DNA of 7,208 nucleotides from Chitinophagaceae bacterium (GCA_003135585.1 PLCH01000528.1:7440-14647), one strand, 5' to 3'; positions 1-6,186 are shown, numbered from the stretch's first letter. The notes: generated from the sequence alone by a model not told the origin. Numbers and translations are program-made.

Positions 1-969
1 GTATTGGTAAATACCACCAATCAAAAAAGTATTCGGGATTGGATCCCTTCCCCGCTTGCTTTTAACCACGCAACGGCGCGCGTCAGGTTAAAGGAAAAAT
101 ACTATTGGTTGGATCCAACCATTTCATTTCAGAGAGGCGGGATCGAGGATATCTCCTTTCCGGATTATAAATGCGGGCTTGTATTAACGGATACCACCAA
201 GGGTCTGACCAAAATTCCTCTGCAGGATTCTGGACAGGTTGTGGCAAAAGAACTTTTCACCGTAAAAGATATTTACGGGCCTGCCAAACTGGATGTCTCA
301 ACCACCTATACCGGTTCTTTTGCAGATGATATCCGAAATCAGATCAACAGCACCAACCTCGCGGAATTGCAAAGGAGTTACCTAAAATTCTACGATGATT
401 TTTATAAGGGAACAAGACCGAGGGACAGCCTGAAAATAGAGGATGATGAAAAAAAGGGCACGGTGATAACGCATGAATATTATACCATAGACAAATTATG
501 GTCCATGGAAAACGGGGACTGGAAAAGTGATTTCGACGGGTTGTTGATCCACAGTATATTAAGGAATCCAAAGGAACATGACCGTAAAATGCCTTTGGCC
601 CTAACCTATCCCGCCCGATACACGGAAGAAGTAGAGGTAAGGTTGCCGGAATCCTGGAATTTTCGCAGGAATCCAATGGTAATTAAATCGCCTGCTTTTT
701 CCTATTCTTCTTTTATGAAAGGATCGGAAATGACACTTATCATGAAATTCGAATACAAAGCCCTCCAGGATTTTGTTGCCCCGGAAAATGCAGCAAAGTA
801 TTTTGAAGAACTTGAAAAATTAAAAAATAATTTGGGTTACCAGCTTTCAAAGAATTTGGAAAATGAAATGGCAGTACAACCTAAATCAAACAGCTCCGTA
901 ATTATCATAGGTCTCATAGTGTTATTTTTGTTGGTGATTGCCAGTTTTGTTATATGGTCGAAGCGATAA
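1..969 (+). CDS. DUF3857/transglutaminase-like membrane protein, C-terminal part (5' end outside window)
   Basis: The reading frame is open to the first base, so this is the last 322 codons of a longer gene; the TTG at 4 is not a real start. Near the visible N-terminus are the motifs PLAFNHA and YYWLDPT. In transglutaminase-like (papain-fold) domains these carry the catalytic His (codon 67-69) and Asp (codon 112-114); the catalytic Cys would lie off the left edge. After the core comes about 250 residues of mostly beta-type sequence, as expected for the C-terminal region of DUF3857/transglutaminase proteins of Bacteroidota, then a hydrophobic segment (about residues 298-318) ending in WSKR. 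That layout suggests a C-terminal membrane anchor with the body outside the cytoplasm. The substrate is unknown; family members may be proteases, protein cross-linkers or inactive. The MFS gene follows after 3 nt, so the two are probably co-transcribed. Confidence 0.8.
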   Translation, partial: VLVNTTNQKSIRDWIPSPLAFNHATARVRLKEKYYWLDPTISFQRGGIEDISFPDYKCGLVLTDTTKGLTKIPLQDSGQVVAKELFTVKDIYGPAKLDVSTTYTGSFADDIRNQINSTNLAELQRSYLKFYDDFYKGTRPRDSLKIEDDEKKGTVITHEYYTIDKLWSMENGDWKSDFDGLLIHSILRNPKEHDRKMPLALTYPARYTEEVEVRLPESWNFRRNPMVIKSPAFSYSSFMKGSEMTLIMKFEYKALQDFVAPENAAKYFEELEKLKNNLGYQLSKNLENEMAVQPKSNSSVIIIGLIVLFLLVIASFVIWSKR

Positions 970-972
970 GCT

Positions 973-2193
973 ATGCCATTCAGAAACAACCAACTTTTCC
1001 AGCTCGCTACCATCGTTAGTGCCCTTGGTTTTTTTGTAGATGTATACGATCTTTTGTTGTTTGGGATCATAAGAAAACCCAGCCTTACCGACCTGGGGCT
1101 TTCAGCTTCCGAAGTTCTTTCACAGGGTGAGTTCATCATCAGCATGCAAATGATAGGCCTGCTCCTTGGCGGTATTCTATGGGGCGTGTTGGGTGATAAG
1201 AAAGGAAGACTGAGTGTATTATTTGGCTCCATCCTGCTTTATTCAATCGCCAATATCCTGAATGGTCTGGTTCATACTACCACCCAGTATGCACTCATGC
1301 GTTTTATTGCAGGGATAGGCCTCGCGGGCGAGCTGGGCGCGGGCATTACCCTGGTGAGTGAACTGCTTCCCAAAGAAAAAAGAGGGATGGCATCAGCCAT
1401 GGTTGCTTCTTTTGGTATTCTGGGAGCGGTTACTGCTTTTTTTATGAAGGAGTTTTTTTTCTGGCGCACCTGTTACTTCATAGGTGGGGCATTGGGTCTG
1501 CTGCTGCTGCTGTTGAGAGTGAGGGTGCGTGAAAGCAATTTGTATACAGAAATCAAGACAACAGGTTTGCAAAGGGGGAATTTCCTTATGTTCTTTACAA
1601 ACAGGGAAAGATTCCTTCGCTATTTGCGTTGCATACTCATCGGTCTGCCTGCATGGTATATCATAGGCGTGCTCATCACTTTTTCTGACCAGTTCGGAGT
1701 TGCTTTCGGGATTAGGGATATTGATCCAGGCAAGGCAATTATGTACCAGTATCTGGCCATCGCCTTTGGCGATCTTTCGGTTGGGTTGCTGAGCCAGCGT
1801 TTAAAAAGCAGGAAAAAAGCGCTTTTTATTTTTTATGCGATCACCATTTTCTTTGCATTTCTTTTCTTTTTGCAAAAAAGCGGAAGCGCAACCGTTTTCT
1901 ATTTGATTTGCGCGGGCCTGGGTTACGGCACCGGCTTCACGGTTGTCTACATAACTATGAGTGCAGAACAATTTGGCACCAATCTGCGTGCCACGGCAGC
2001 AATAAGCATTCCCAATATGGTCAGGGGCGCATTGCCTCTCATTCTATTGCTGTTCAAATTCACCCGTGACCTTTTTAAAAGTTACGTGATAGGCGGATGG
2101 GTCACTGGTATTATACTTATGGCTATCGCCCTGTTAGCAGCTCACTATACAGAAGAAACATTTGGCAAGGAACTGAATTTTGTGGAAGAGTAA
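973..2193 (+). CDS. MFS transporter, sugar/organic-acid porter type
   Basis: A 406-residue, very hydrophobic protein with the length and rhythm of a 12-helix major facilitator. TM1 contains GFFVDVYDLLLF (residues 19-30), the acidic TM1 pattern of sugar and metabolite:H+ symporters. The loop between TM2 and TM3 has the MFS signature GVLGDKKGR (71-79). TM4 has RFIAGIGLAGELG (110-122), followed by E130 and the basic KEKRG stretch (134-138). The second half has AEQFGTNLRATA (331-342), matching the conserved E...R motif after TM10. It acts in the inner membrane; the substrate cannot be read from sequence. The next gene encodes a secreted GH30 glycosidase, so a sugar released by it is a reasonable guess. 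The start ATG at 973 is 3 nt after the preceding stop with no strong ribosome binding site, which is common in Bacteroidota. A run of CTG codons around 1498-1515 encodes consecutive leucines. Confidence 0.88.
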   Translation: MPFRNNQLFQLATIVSALGFFVDVYDLLLFGIIRKPSLTDLGLSASEVLSQGEFIISMQMIGLLLGGILWGVLGDKKGRLSVLFGSILLYSIANILNGLVHTTTQYALMRFIAGIGLAGELGAGITLVSELLPKEKRGMASAMVASFGILGAVTAFFMKEFFFWRTCYFIGGALGLLLLLLRVRVRESNLYTEIKTTGLQRGNFLMFFTNRERFLRYLRCILIGLPAWYIIGVLITFSDQFGVAFGIRDIDPGKAIMYQYLAIAFGDLSVGLLSQRLKSRKKALFIFYAITIFFAFLFFLQKSGSATVFYLICAGLGYGTGFTVVYITMSAEQFGTNLRATAAISIPNMVRGALPLILLLFKFTRDLFKSYVIGGWVTGIILMAIALLAAHYTEETFGKELNFVEE

Positions 2194-2249
2194 TTACTAT
2201 CTTTAAGTCCCGCCTGCCTTATGGAAGCACTCCGCCAAAATCAAGACTT

Positions 2250-3728
2250 ATGTATAAATTTCTAATTGTATCGGTTGCCTTTATGCTTTTTTCATTCGAT
2301 GCGTATAGATCGAATCTGTTTTCAACCGGTGCATCCCCAAGCCTCACCCGGGATTTTGCTGCCGGAAAAAGGATTATCGTTTACACTACAGCAGACAGCA
2401 CCTCATACAGGTTGAGCCCGACGGACACACTCAGTTTTTCTGATTTTGGCCAGCCCCTGGAAACCCAACCTTGCGTGTTTGTCGATCCCTCTCGGTCATT
2501 CCAGACTTTTTTAGGCATTGGCGGTGCCCTGACGGATGCTTCTGCTGAAACCTATGCCAAACTGCCTAAAGAAAAACAACTGGAAATTCTGCAACAATAT
2601 TTTGATCCAAAAAAAGGGATCGGTTATACATTGGCGAGAACAAATATACAGAGCTGTGATTTTTCAAGCGAAAGTTACTCCTATGTAAAGGATCACGATG
2701 CTTCTTTAAGTTCATTTAATATAGCACATGACGAACAATACCGTATTCCCTTTATTAAGCAGGCGATAGCCGCCGCAGGGGGAAAGCTGACCTTGTTTGC
2801 ATCACCCTGGAGCCCGCCTGCCTGGATGAAAGACAACAATGATATATTGCATGGCGGTAAATTAAAACCGGAATATTTTCAAAGCTGGGCGAATTTTTAT
2901 GTGAAGTTTATAAACGCCTATAAAAAAGCGGGTATACCTACCTGGGGTCTCAGCATTCAGAACGAACCCATGGCAAAACAAACATGGGAATCTTGCAACT
3001 ACAGCGCTGAGGAGGAAAGGGATTTTATAAAAAATTACCTTGGGCCCACGCTGCAAAAAGCAGGTATGGGCGATAAAAAGATCATTGCCTGGGATCACAA
3101 CCGTGACCTTATCTACCAGCGGGCAAGTACCATCCTCAATGACAGCGCCGCTGCAAAATATGTTTGGGGCATTGGCTTTCACTGGTATGAAGACTGGACA
3201 GGCGGCGGAAAAATATTTGAAAATGTGAAACGCACGGCAGAGGCCTACCCCCATACCCATCTGATCTTTACAGAGGGTTGCCCGGAACGGTATAATTCCA
3301 GTCAAATCAATGATTGGAAATGGGGGGAAGTGTATGGCCGGTCCATGATCAATGATTTTAACGACGGAACGGTGGGTTGGACGGACTGGAATATTTTATT
3401 GGATGAAAATGGCGGCCCGAATCACGCCGGGAATTTTTGTTTCGCTCCCGTTCATGGCGATACCAAAACGGGTGAATTGCATTACCTCAATTCCTTTTAT
3501 TACATCGGGCATTTTTCAAAATTCATAAAACCCGGAGCCAAACGGATTATCAGCTCTTCCAGCCGCGGACAGTTACTAACGACGGCATTCAGGAATTTGG
3601 ATGGAAAAATTGCGGTGGTTGTAATGAACCAGAGTAATGAAAAAATCCCTTATCGTCTGTGGATAGCCGGTAAAGCCGCTGAAATCACCAGCCTCCCGCA
3701 TTCGATTGCAACTTTGCTCGTGGAATGA
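2250..3728 (+). CDS. Secreted glycoside hydrolase family 30 (glucosylceramidase / beta-1,6-glucanase type)
   Basis: A 492-residue protein starting MYKFLIVSVAFMLFSF, a signal peptide, so it is exported. The frame is open back to 2097 inside the MFS gene, but that extension has no homology-like character and would bury the signal peptide; ATG 2250 is preferred. GH30 motifs occur in order: GIGGALTDASAE (89-100), LARTNIQSCDFS (128-139), FASPWSPPAWMK (183-194), GLSIQNEP with acid/base E239, FHWYEDW (310-316), LIFTEGC with nucleophile E342, and WTDWNILLDENGGPNH (377-392). A C-terminal beta-sandwich ends in the typical SLPHSIATLLVE. Both catalytic glutamates are present, so the enzyme should be active as a retaining (beta/alpha)8 hydrolase. 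The overall pattern fits the GH30_1/GH30_3 branch, which acts on beta-glucosidic substrates such as beta-1,6-glucan; the exact substrate is an inference. It lies 56 nt downstream of the MFS gene in the same operon. Confidence 0.92.
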   Translation: MYKFLIVSVAFMLFSFDAYRSNLFSTGASPSLTRDFAAGKRIIVYTTADSTSYRLSPTDTLSFSDFGQPLETQPCVFVDPSRSFQTFLGIGGALTDASAETYAKLPKEKQLEILQQYFDPKKGIGYTLARTNIQSCDFSSESYSYVKDHDASLSSFNIAHDEQYRIPFIKQAIAAAGGKLTLFASPWSPPAWMKDNNDILHGGKLKPEYFQSWANFYVKFINAYKKAGIPTWGLSIQNEPMAKQTWESCNYSAEEERDFIKNYLGPTLQKAGMGDKKIIAWDHNRDLIYQRASTILNDSAAAKYVWGIGFHWYEDWTGGGKIFENVKRTAEAYPHTHLIFTEGCPERYNSSQINDWKWGEVYGRSMINDFNDGTVGWTDWNILLDENGGPNHAGNFCFAPVHGDTKTGELHYLNSFYYIGHFSKFIKPGAKRIISSSSRGQLLTTAFRNLDGKIAVVVMNQSNEKIPYRLWIAGKAAEITSLPHSIATLLVE

Positions 3729-3738
3729 ATCTTAGGGG

Positions 3739-3843
3739 TCAATCCATCGGTCTGGCTTTTTCAAAAACAGATTCGTCGGTGCCTTCCTTTTCATCTGCGT
3801 CCATCAATATTTTCCAGCGGCCCTCTTCTTTACGAAGGAGTAC
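3739..3843 (-). pseudogene. Detached 3' end of the interrupted DUF4440/SnoaL-like gene
   Basis: On the minus strand this encodes VLLRKEEGRWKILMDADE, continues to FEKARPMD, and stops at 3739-3741. The pattern of a basic residue, an acidic-Gly turn, W-K and a hydrophobic strand is the C-terminal beta-hairpin of DUF4440/SnoaL-like (NTF2-fold) proteins. It has no start of its own; a 51-codon frame opens at 3894, but its first 17 codons come from the inserted element. It is the missing C-terminus of the gene at 4089-4550. Joining 4550-4155 to 3843-3739 keeps the frame and gives a 166-residue protein. Only 10 nt separate its stop from the convergent GH30 stop. Confidence 0.75.
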
Positions 3844-3850
3844 ATAAATT

Positions 3851-3871
3851 ACCACCAGCAAAGCGGGTGGT
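3851..3871. repeat. Subterminal hairpin of the inserted element, GH30-proximal end
   Basis: The arms ACCACC (3851-3856) and GGTGGT (3866-3871) pair fully. A single A-G mismatch follows, then GC/GC around an AAA loop. It begins about 7 nt from the inferred edge of the element. Imperfect stems with one unpaired base near the tip are typical of the hairpins recognised by Y1 (HUH) transposases. Confidence 0.6.
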
Positions 3872-4088
3872 TTAAACCTAAACATGCAAAGCATTTACGC
3901 CCTACAGATTCGATTTTTCGGGACGATTTATTTGCGCCCCAATTTGAGTAATTATTTGCGACTATTAAACCGTTTCAGGAGACTTGCTCCGTTCGTGCCT
4001 TTGCGCAGACTTTTAGGATTTTACGGTCAAAAGCGTTTATGACCAACCGCCTATCCTCAAAGAGCTGTTTCAAATATAATATTTTTTA

Positions 4089-4550
4089 TTAAAAAAAACC
4101 TAAAAGGAGCAGGACATAACCTGACCGCCAAAGGCGGTGGTTTCCTGAGTTAGTATGAAATTTTCCATAGCCTGTCCGAGTTTCGCCGGTGGAGGGATTA
4201 AAATTCCTCGTTTTAAAAAACCCCACCTCAAAGGCTTTGCCGTTTGCGGCAATGCGTTGCAGAAATCGTAATTCAATTTCTTTTTTCCAGTTCTCACATT
4301 TTACTCTTACACTGTCGGGGGATTTCTGAAAGTACCGTTCGTAACCAAAAATTTGTTGGTCGTCAAGTATGACCCTTATCATGTCCCTGCTGTGAACCGC
4401 CTTAATACCTTTCTCATCTCCGCTGTTGAATGATTTTATAAATGGCTTACATACCTGGTCATTGCTCTGCTTTTGGAGGCTGTCGCCCTGAGCTTTTAGA
4501 TCCTGAAAAAGAATGGCCGCCGATATAAGGGATACAAAAAGGACCTGCAT
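4089..4550 (-). pseudogene. 5' part of a secreted DUF4440/SnoaL-like protein gene, truncated by an insertion
   Basis: The frame gives 153 residues, but only the first 132 are native; the last 21, from TNSGNHRLW to the stop at 4089, are translated from the inserted element. The start ATG 4548-4550 has an in-frame stop 24 nt upstream, so it is well fixed. The N-terminus MQVLFVSLISAAILFQDLKA looks like a signal peptide with likely cleavage after KAQ. The mature part (PFIKSFNSGDEKGIKAVHS, RVILDDQQIFGYERYF, IELRFLQRIAANGKAFEVGFFKT, ETRTGYGKFH) follows the helix and strand order of NTF2-like DUF4440 proteins. The last two strands are lost and lie at 3739-3843. Function of the intact family member is unknown; NTF2-like folds bind small ligands. 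The truncated product may still be made, but the fold would lack its final beta-hairpin, so it is probably non-functional. Confidence 0.75.
4124..4138. repeat. Subterminal hairpin of the inserted element, DUF4440-proximal end
   Basis: A perfect 6-bp stem, ACCGCC (4124-4129) and GGCGGT (4133-4138), closes an AAA loop and is followed by GGTTT. It lies about 16 nt inside the inferred element edge. It mirrors the hairpin at 3851-3871 in loop, composition and orientation, which supports both being ends of one element. Confidence 0.6.
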
Positions 4551-4606
4551 GGGAATGTCTTTTCTAAGTTACTCATTTCCCAGAAGGCCTTTTATGGAAT
4601 GATCTG

Positions 4607-4625
4607 TCCCTGACATGATCAGGGA
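4607..4625. repeat. 7-bp stem-loop upstream of the DUF4440-like gene
   Basis: TCCCTGA (4607-4613) and TCAGGGA (4619-4625) form a perfect 7-bp stem around CATGA. On the minus strand it falls between the terminator of the PepSY-like gene and the start of the DUF4440-like gene, about 57 nt before the ATG. No T-run follows, so it is more likely a leader structure or operator-like dyad than a terminator. Function is unknown. Confidence 0.4.
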
Positions 4626-4630
4626 ACAAA

Positions 4631-4656
4631 TCAAAAAGACAACTAATAGCTGTCTT
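4631..4656 (-). terminator. Rho-independent terminator of the PepSY-like gene
   Basis: Read on the minus strand, AAGACAGCT and AGTTGTCTT pair over 9 bp (one G-U) around an ATT loop and run straight into a T-rich tract (TCTTTTTGATTTG). It lies about 30 nt after the stop codon at 4687, as expected for an intrinsic terminator. It separates the PepSY-like gene from the DUF4440-like gene downstream. Confidence 0.65.
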
Positions 4657-4686
4657 CCGGTAAAAGAAGCACAGGCCTGGTCGAGG

Positions 4687-5133
4687 CTACATTTTTATTT
4701 CTTTCTTGTATACCTCCCAACCACCCATTCCATGGGATTTTAGTATCAGCCTGGAGTCAGAATTTTCCAGGGTAATATAATAGGATGTTTCGATGTCGGA
4801 ATCTATTTCGAACAGATCGCTGATCCAATAATCAGCATAGCTTCTTTTCAATTCCATTAACTGCACGATAGGTAAATGGCTGGATACGATATTCCGGGAT
4901 ATGGCCATCAAATCCCCATTCTCACCATAATAGGCGAATACCACTTCATCGTTCAGTTTGAAGGTTACTTTTACAAACGAATTTCCTGTTTCCCATTTTG
5001 CCTCTCTGGCATTAGCGAAATCCTTTTTGAAAGAGGTCGTTATCCTGGGATTGATGCCATCGCCATTTCCTGCAAAACTGTAGCTGGAAACTACCATAAG
5101 TAAAAGCGTCCAGATCAAGATTCTCTTTTTCAT
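4687..5133 (-). CDS. Secreted PepSY-like (BLIP-like) small protein
   Basis: A 148-residue protein beginning MKKRILIWTLLLMVVSSYS, a clear signal peptide with a likely cleavage site after FA at residue 21, so it acts in the periplasm or outside. ATG 5131-5133 is chosen over an in-frame ATG at 5181 because only this start places the basic n-region and hydrophobic core at the N-terminus. The mature part has the two-repeat layout of the putative beta-lactamase-inhibitor-like, PepSY-like family common in Bacteroidota. The first unit is SFKKDFANAREAKWETGN (34-51), a strand pair VKVTFKL / EVVFAYYGENGDLMA, and a helix PIVQLMELKRSYADY. The second unit is FEIDSDIETSYYITLEN and a C-terminal strand WEVYKKEI. 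No catalytic residues are expected; the role is unknown, with binding or inhibition suggested only by fold. It is a single-gene unit with its own terminator. Confidence 0.8.
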   Translation of the reverse strand: MKKRILIWTLLLMVVSSYSFAGNGDGINPRITTSFKKDFANAREAKWETGNSFVKVTFKLNDEVVFAYYGENGDLMAISRNIVSSHLPIVQLMELKRSYADYWISDLFEIDSDIETSYYITLENSDSRLILKSHGMGGWEVYKKEIKM

Positions 5134-5314
5134 ATTCTTAAATTTTAGGGTAAATGATTCGATATTATTATACGGTTTCATGAATAAAAATTTTTGTTAA
5201 CAGGCTCAAAAGCCTTGATTTTATTTTACTGATAAATAAACATATTCAATGGCAGGAAAAACCGAAAGAGACAGAGTAGCTATAGCAGCTTTTTTGATTC
5301 TGTATGATGCGTAT

Positions 5315-5344
5315 ATTATACACTTTAATACAAAATTTTGACAA
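5315..5344 (-). promoter_or_regulatory. Possible sigma-70-like promoter for the PepSY-like gene
   Basis: On the minus strand TTGTCA (5344-5339) and TATAAT (5320-5315) are separated by 18 bp, close to the general bacterial -35/-10 consensus. Bacteroidota vegetative promoters normally use TTTG and TAnnTTTG instead, so this may be chance in AT-rich DNA. It is about 180 bp upstream of the start codon. Confidence 0.3.
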
Positions 5345-5379
5345 AAGTAACCCATTTCAGGTTATACCACGCTATTTAA

Positions 5380-5395
5380 ATGATAATATTATCAT
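5380..5395. promoter_or_regulatory. Perfect 16-bp AT-rich palindrome, candidate operator
   Basis: ATGATAATATTATCAT is its own reverse complement. The inner 14 bp TGATAATATTATCA equal the two half-sites of the Fur-type 7-1-7 box (TGATAAT and ATTATCA) with the central base missing. It lies about 35 bp upstream of the possible promoter at 5315-5344. Binding by a Fur/PerR-type regulator is speculation from this resemblance. Confidence 0.3.
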
Positions 5396-5469
5396 AAAAT
5401 GGTGATTACCAATATGCCATGGACGGTGGGTCAAATAAGGGAAAGCCGGGGTTTTATCTAATAATTCCA

Positions 5470-5502
5470 ATAAAAATAGGGCGGGTGGTTGTTCTCCCGC
5501 CC
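5470..5502 (-). terminator. Strong rho-independent terminator after the 151-residue secreted protein gene
   Basis: On the minus strand GGGCGGG and CCCGCCC (plus-strand 5496-5502 and 5479-5485) form a 7-bp all-GC stem with a 10-nt loop, followed by TATTTTTATT. It begins 38 nt after the stop codon at 5541. The GC-rich stem in an AT-rich surrounding and the following T-tract make this a confident terminator for the minus-strand unit. Confidence 0.8.
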
Positions 5503-5540
5503 CGGAATTTGGAATTCCCTGATTAGCGTAAAGCAATTTG

Positions 5541-5996
5541 CTAATGGTCAGCAATGATGATAGACGCCAATTGCCGTCCGTTGTGCAGCTCGCGGGAGGA
5601 ATAGAAAAGGCTCAGCGCTGGGTTATCACTGTTTTGAAGTCCCAGGATATCTTTTACATTACAGGCCATGGATTTATTTACCCCGTCTGAATCAGGGAAA
5701 TGCCATTCTTTTAAAGAATGCCCCTTGAGGTCCCTAATGGTAATAGCCCTGCTTTTTCCTGTCTGACCACAATGACTGTAATTAATAATGACCTGCCCAT
5801 CGGGTAAACTCCGGTCCAATTGAAGGAACCTGACTCCTTCCTGCCTTGTGACAAACTGCTGAAAAACAAGCCAGTTGTTCAAATAAATTTCAAAACTGTC
5901 TCCACCCATTATGGCTGAAAATGAAAATAGGATCGAACAAATTGCCACTAACACCAGCGGCATGCCCAAGCGGATTATTCTTTTAGTCTGTTCCAT
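5541..5996 (-). CDS. Small exported protein of unknown function
   Basis: A 151-residue protein beginning MEQTKRIIRLGMPLVLVAIC, with a basic n-region and a hydrophobic core to about residue 29, so it is exported or anchored in the inner membrane. ATG 5994-5996 is preferred; the frame runs open to 6218, but the added 74 residues are basic, low in hydrophobic pattern and would bury the signal peptide. The mature part reads as beta-rich: GGDSFEIYLNNWLVFQQFV (31-49), then FLQLDRS, and the distinctive motif INYSHCGQTGKSRAITIRD (71-89). Then come LKEWHFPDSDG and a closing block ALSLFYSSRELHNGRQLA (127-144). I do not recognise a named family; I have an impression of similar hypothetical proteins in Chitinophagaceae but cannot verify it. 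C76 and C112 are the only cysteines after the signal region. The gene has its own terminator downstream and a 231-bp gap upstream, so it may be a single-gene unit. Confidence 0.7.
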   Translation of the reverse strand: MEQTKRIIRLGMPLVLVAICSILFSFSAIMGGDSFEIYLNNWLVFQQFVTRQEGVRFLQLDRSLPDGQVIINYSHCGQTGKSRAITIRDLKGHSLKEWHFPDSDGVNKSMACNVKDILGLQNSDNPALSLFYSSRELHNGRQLASIIIADH

Positions 5997-6158
5997 ATAA
6001 TAATTTTTTAGGTTGACTGAATACCGCAAAAAAAAGTAATTAGAATGGAGCCAATGCATTTGTTTGATGAGAGGAAGGATAAACTTGACGATTCGCAATT
6101 TATTTTTAGATCTCTTTTTGGATCGAGTGAAGGCTTGCAAAGCGGGTCCTGTTTTGGG

Positions 6159-6186
6159 CAATTGGGGTTTCCGGAAATTCCAATTG
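6159..6186. repeat. 28-bp near-perfect palindrome between two genes
   Basis: Arms CAATTGG (6159-6165) and CCAATTG (6180-6186) flank a second inverted repeat TTTCC / GGAAA (6168-6177). Centred between 6172 and 6173, 12 of 14 position pairs are complementary; the two exceptions are G-T, which would still pair as G-U in a plus-strand transcript. It lies about 40 nt beyond the stop of the hydrolase gene. No T-run follows on either side, so it is more likely a protein-binding dyad or RNA-processing structure than a classical terminator. Confidence 0.5.

Larger units (their letters stand above)
3844..4154. mobile_element. ~311-bp non-autonomous element, IS200/IS605-like MITE, inserted in a gene
   Basis: This non-coding segment separates two halves of one gene. 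The junction is ambiguous by two bases, AT, present at both edges (3844-3845 and 4155-4156), so there is at most a 2-bp target duplication. Close to each edge is a short hairpin with an AAA loop on the plus strand: 3851-3871 (ACCACC / GGTGGT plus an inner GC/GC, one A-G mismatch) and 4124-4138 (ACCGCC / GGCGGT). Both are followed by GGTTT or overlap it. The hairpins are alike in the same orientation, as in IS200/IS605-family ends, rather than being terminal inverted repeats of DDE elements. The interior has no credible gene. It has a small hairpin (GGAG / CTCC, 3978-3990), the repeat TTATTTGCG at 3928 and 3952, an A-run at 4091, and a minus-strand TATATTTG (4071-4078) resembling the Bacteroidota -7 box TAnnTTTG but without a clear -33 box. 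The family assignment is an inference. Confidence 0.6.
5134..5540. other. 407-bp non-coding stretch between two minus-strand genes
   Basis: No convincing gene lies here on either strand. Moving along the minus strand it holds: the terminator of the upstream gene (5470-5502), a perfect 16-bp palindrome (5380-5395), a possible promoter (5315-5344), and a 5-bp stem AGGCT / AGCCT (5202-5215) in the presumed 5' leader of the PepSY-like gene. The leader from the suggested promoter to ATG 5133 would be about 175 nt, long enough for regulation, but I recognise no known riboswitch. Confidence 0.6.

Noticed and set aside
1498..1515. CTG triplet repeat in the MFS gene
   Set aside because: It encodes leucines in a transmembrane helix in frame; a short codon run is ordinary for such proteins.
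2097..2249. N-terminal extension of the GH30 frame into the MFS gene
   Set aside because: It overlaps conserved MFS C-terminal sequence and would place 51 residues ahead of a clear signal peptide; ATG 2250 is the better start.
2862..3305. 147-codon minus-strand frame inside GH30
   Set aside because: It lies opposite the GH30 catalytic core (including the NEP motif), is not protein-like, and is explained as an antisense shadow.
3729..3738. A terminator for the plus-strand operon after GH30
   Set aside because: No stem-loop with a T-tract is visible just after the stop; the hairpin at 3851 belongs to the inserted element and is followed only by TTT.
3739..3894. The 51-codon minus-strand frame as an independent small gene
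   Set aside because: Its first 17 codons lie in the inserted element while the rest matches the lost C-terminus of the neighbouring gene, so it is a remnant.
5134..5181. Longer start for the PepSY-like protein at 5181
   Set aside because: The extra 16 residues precede the MKKR signal peptide start and add nothing recognisable.
5311..5321. GTATA-T-TATAC inverted repeat as an operator
   Set aside because: Short and AT-rich, overlapping a TATAAT-like box; likely by chance.
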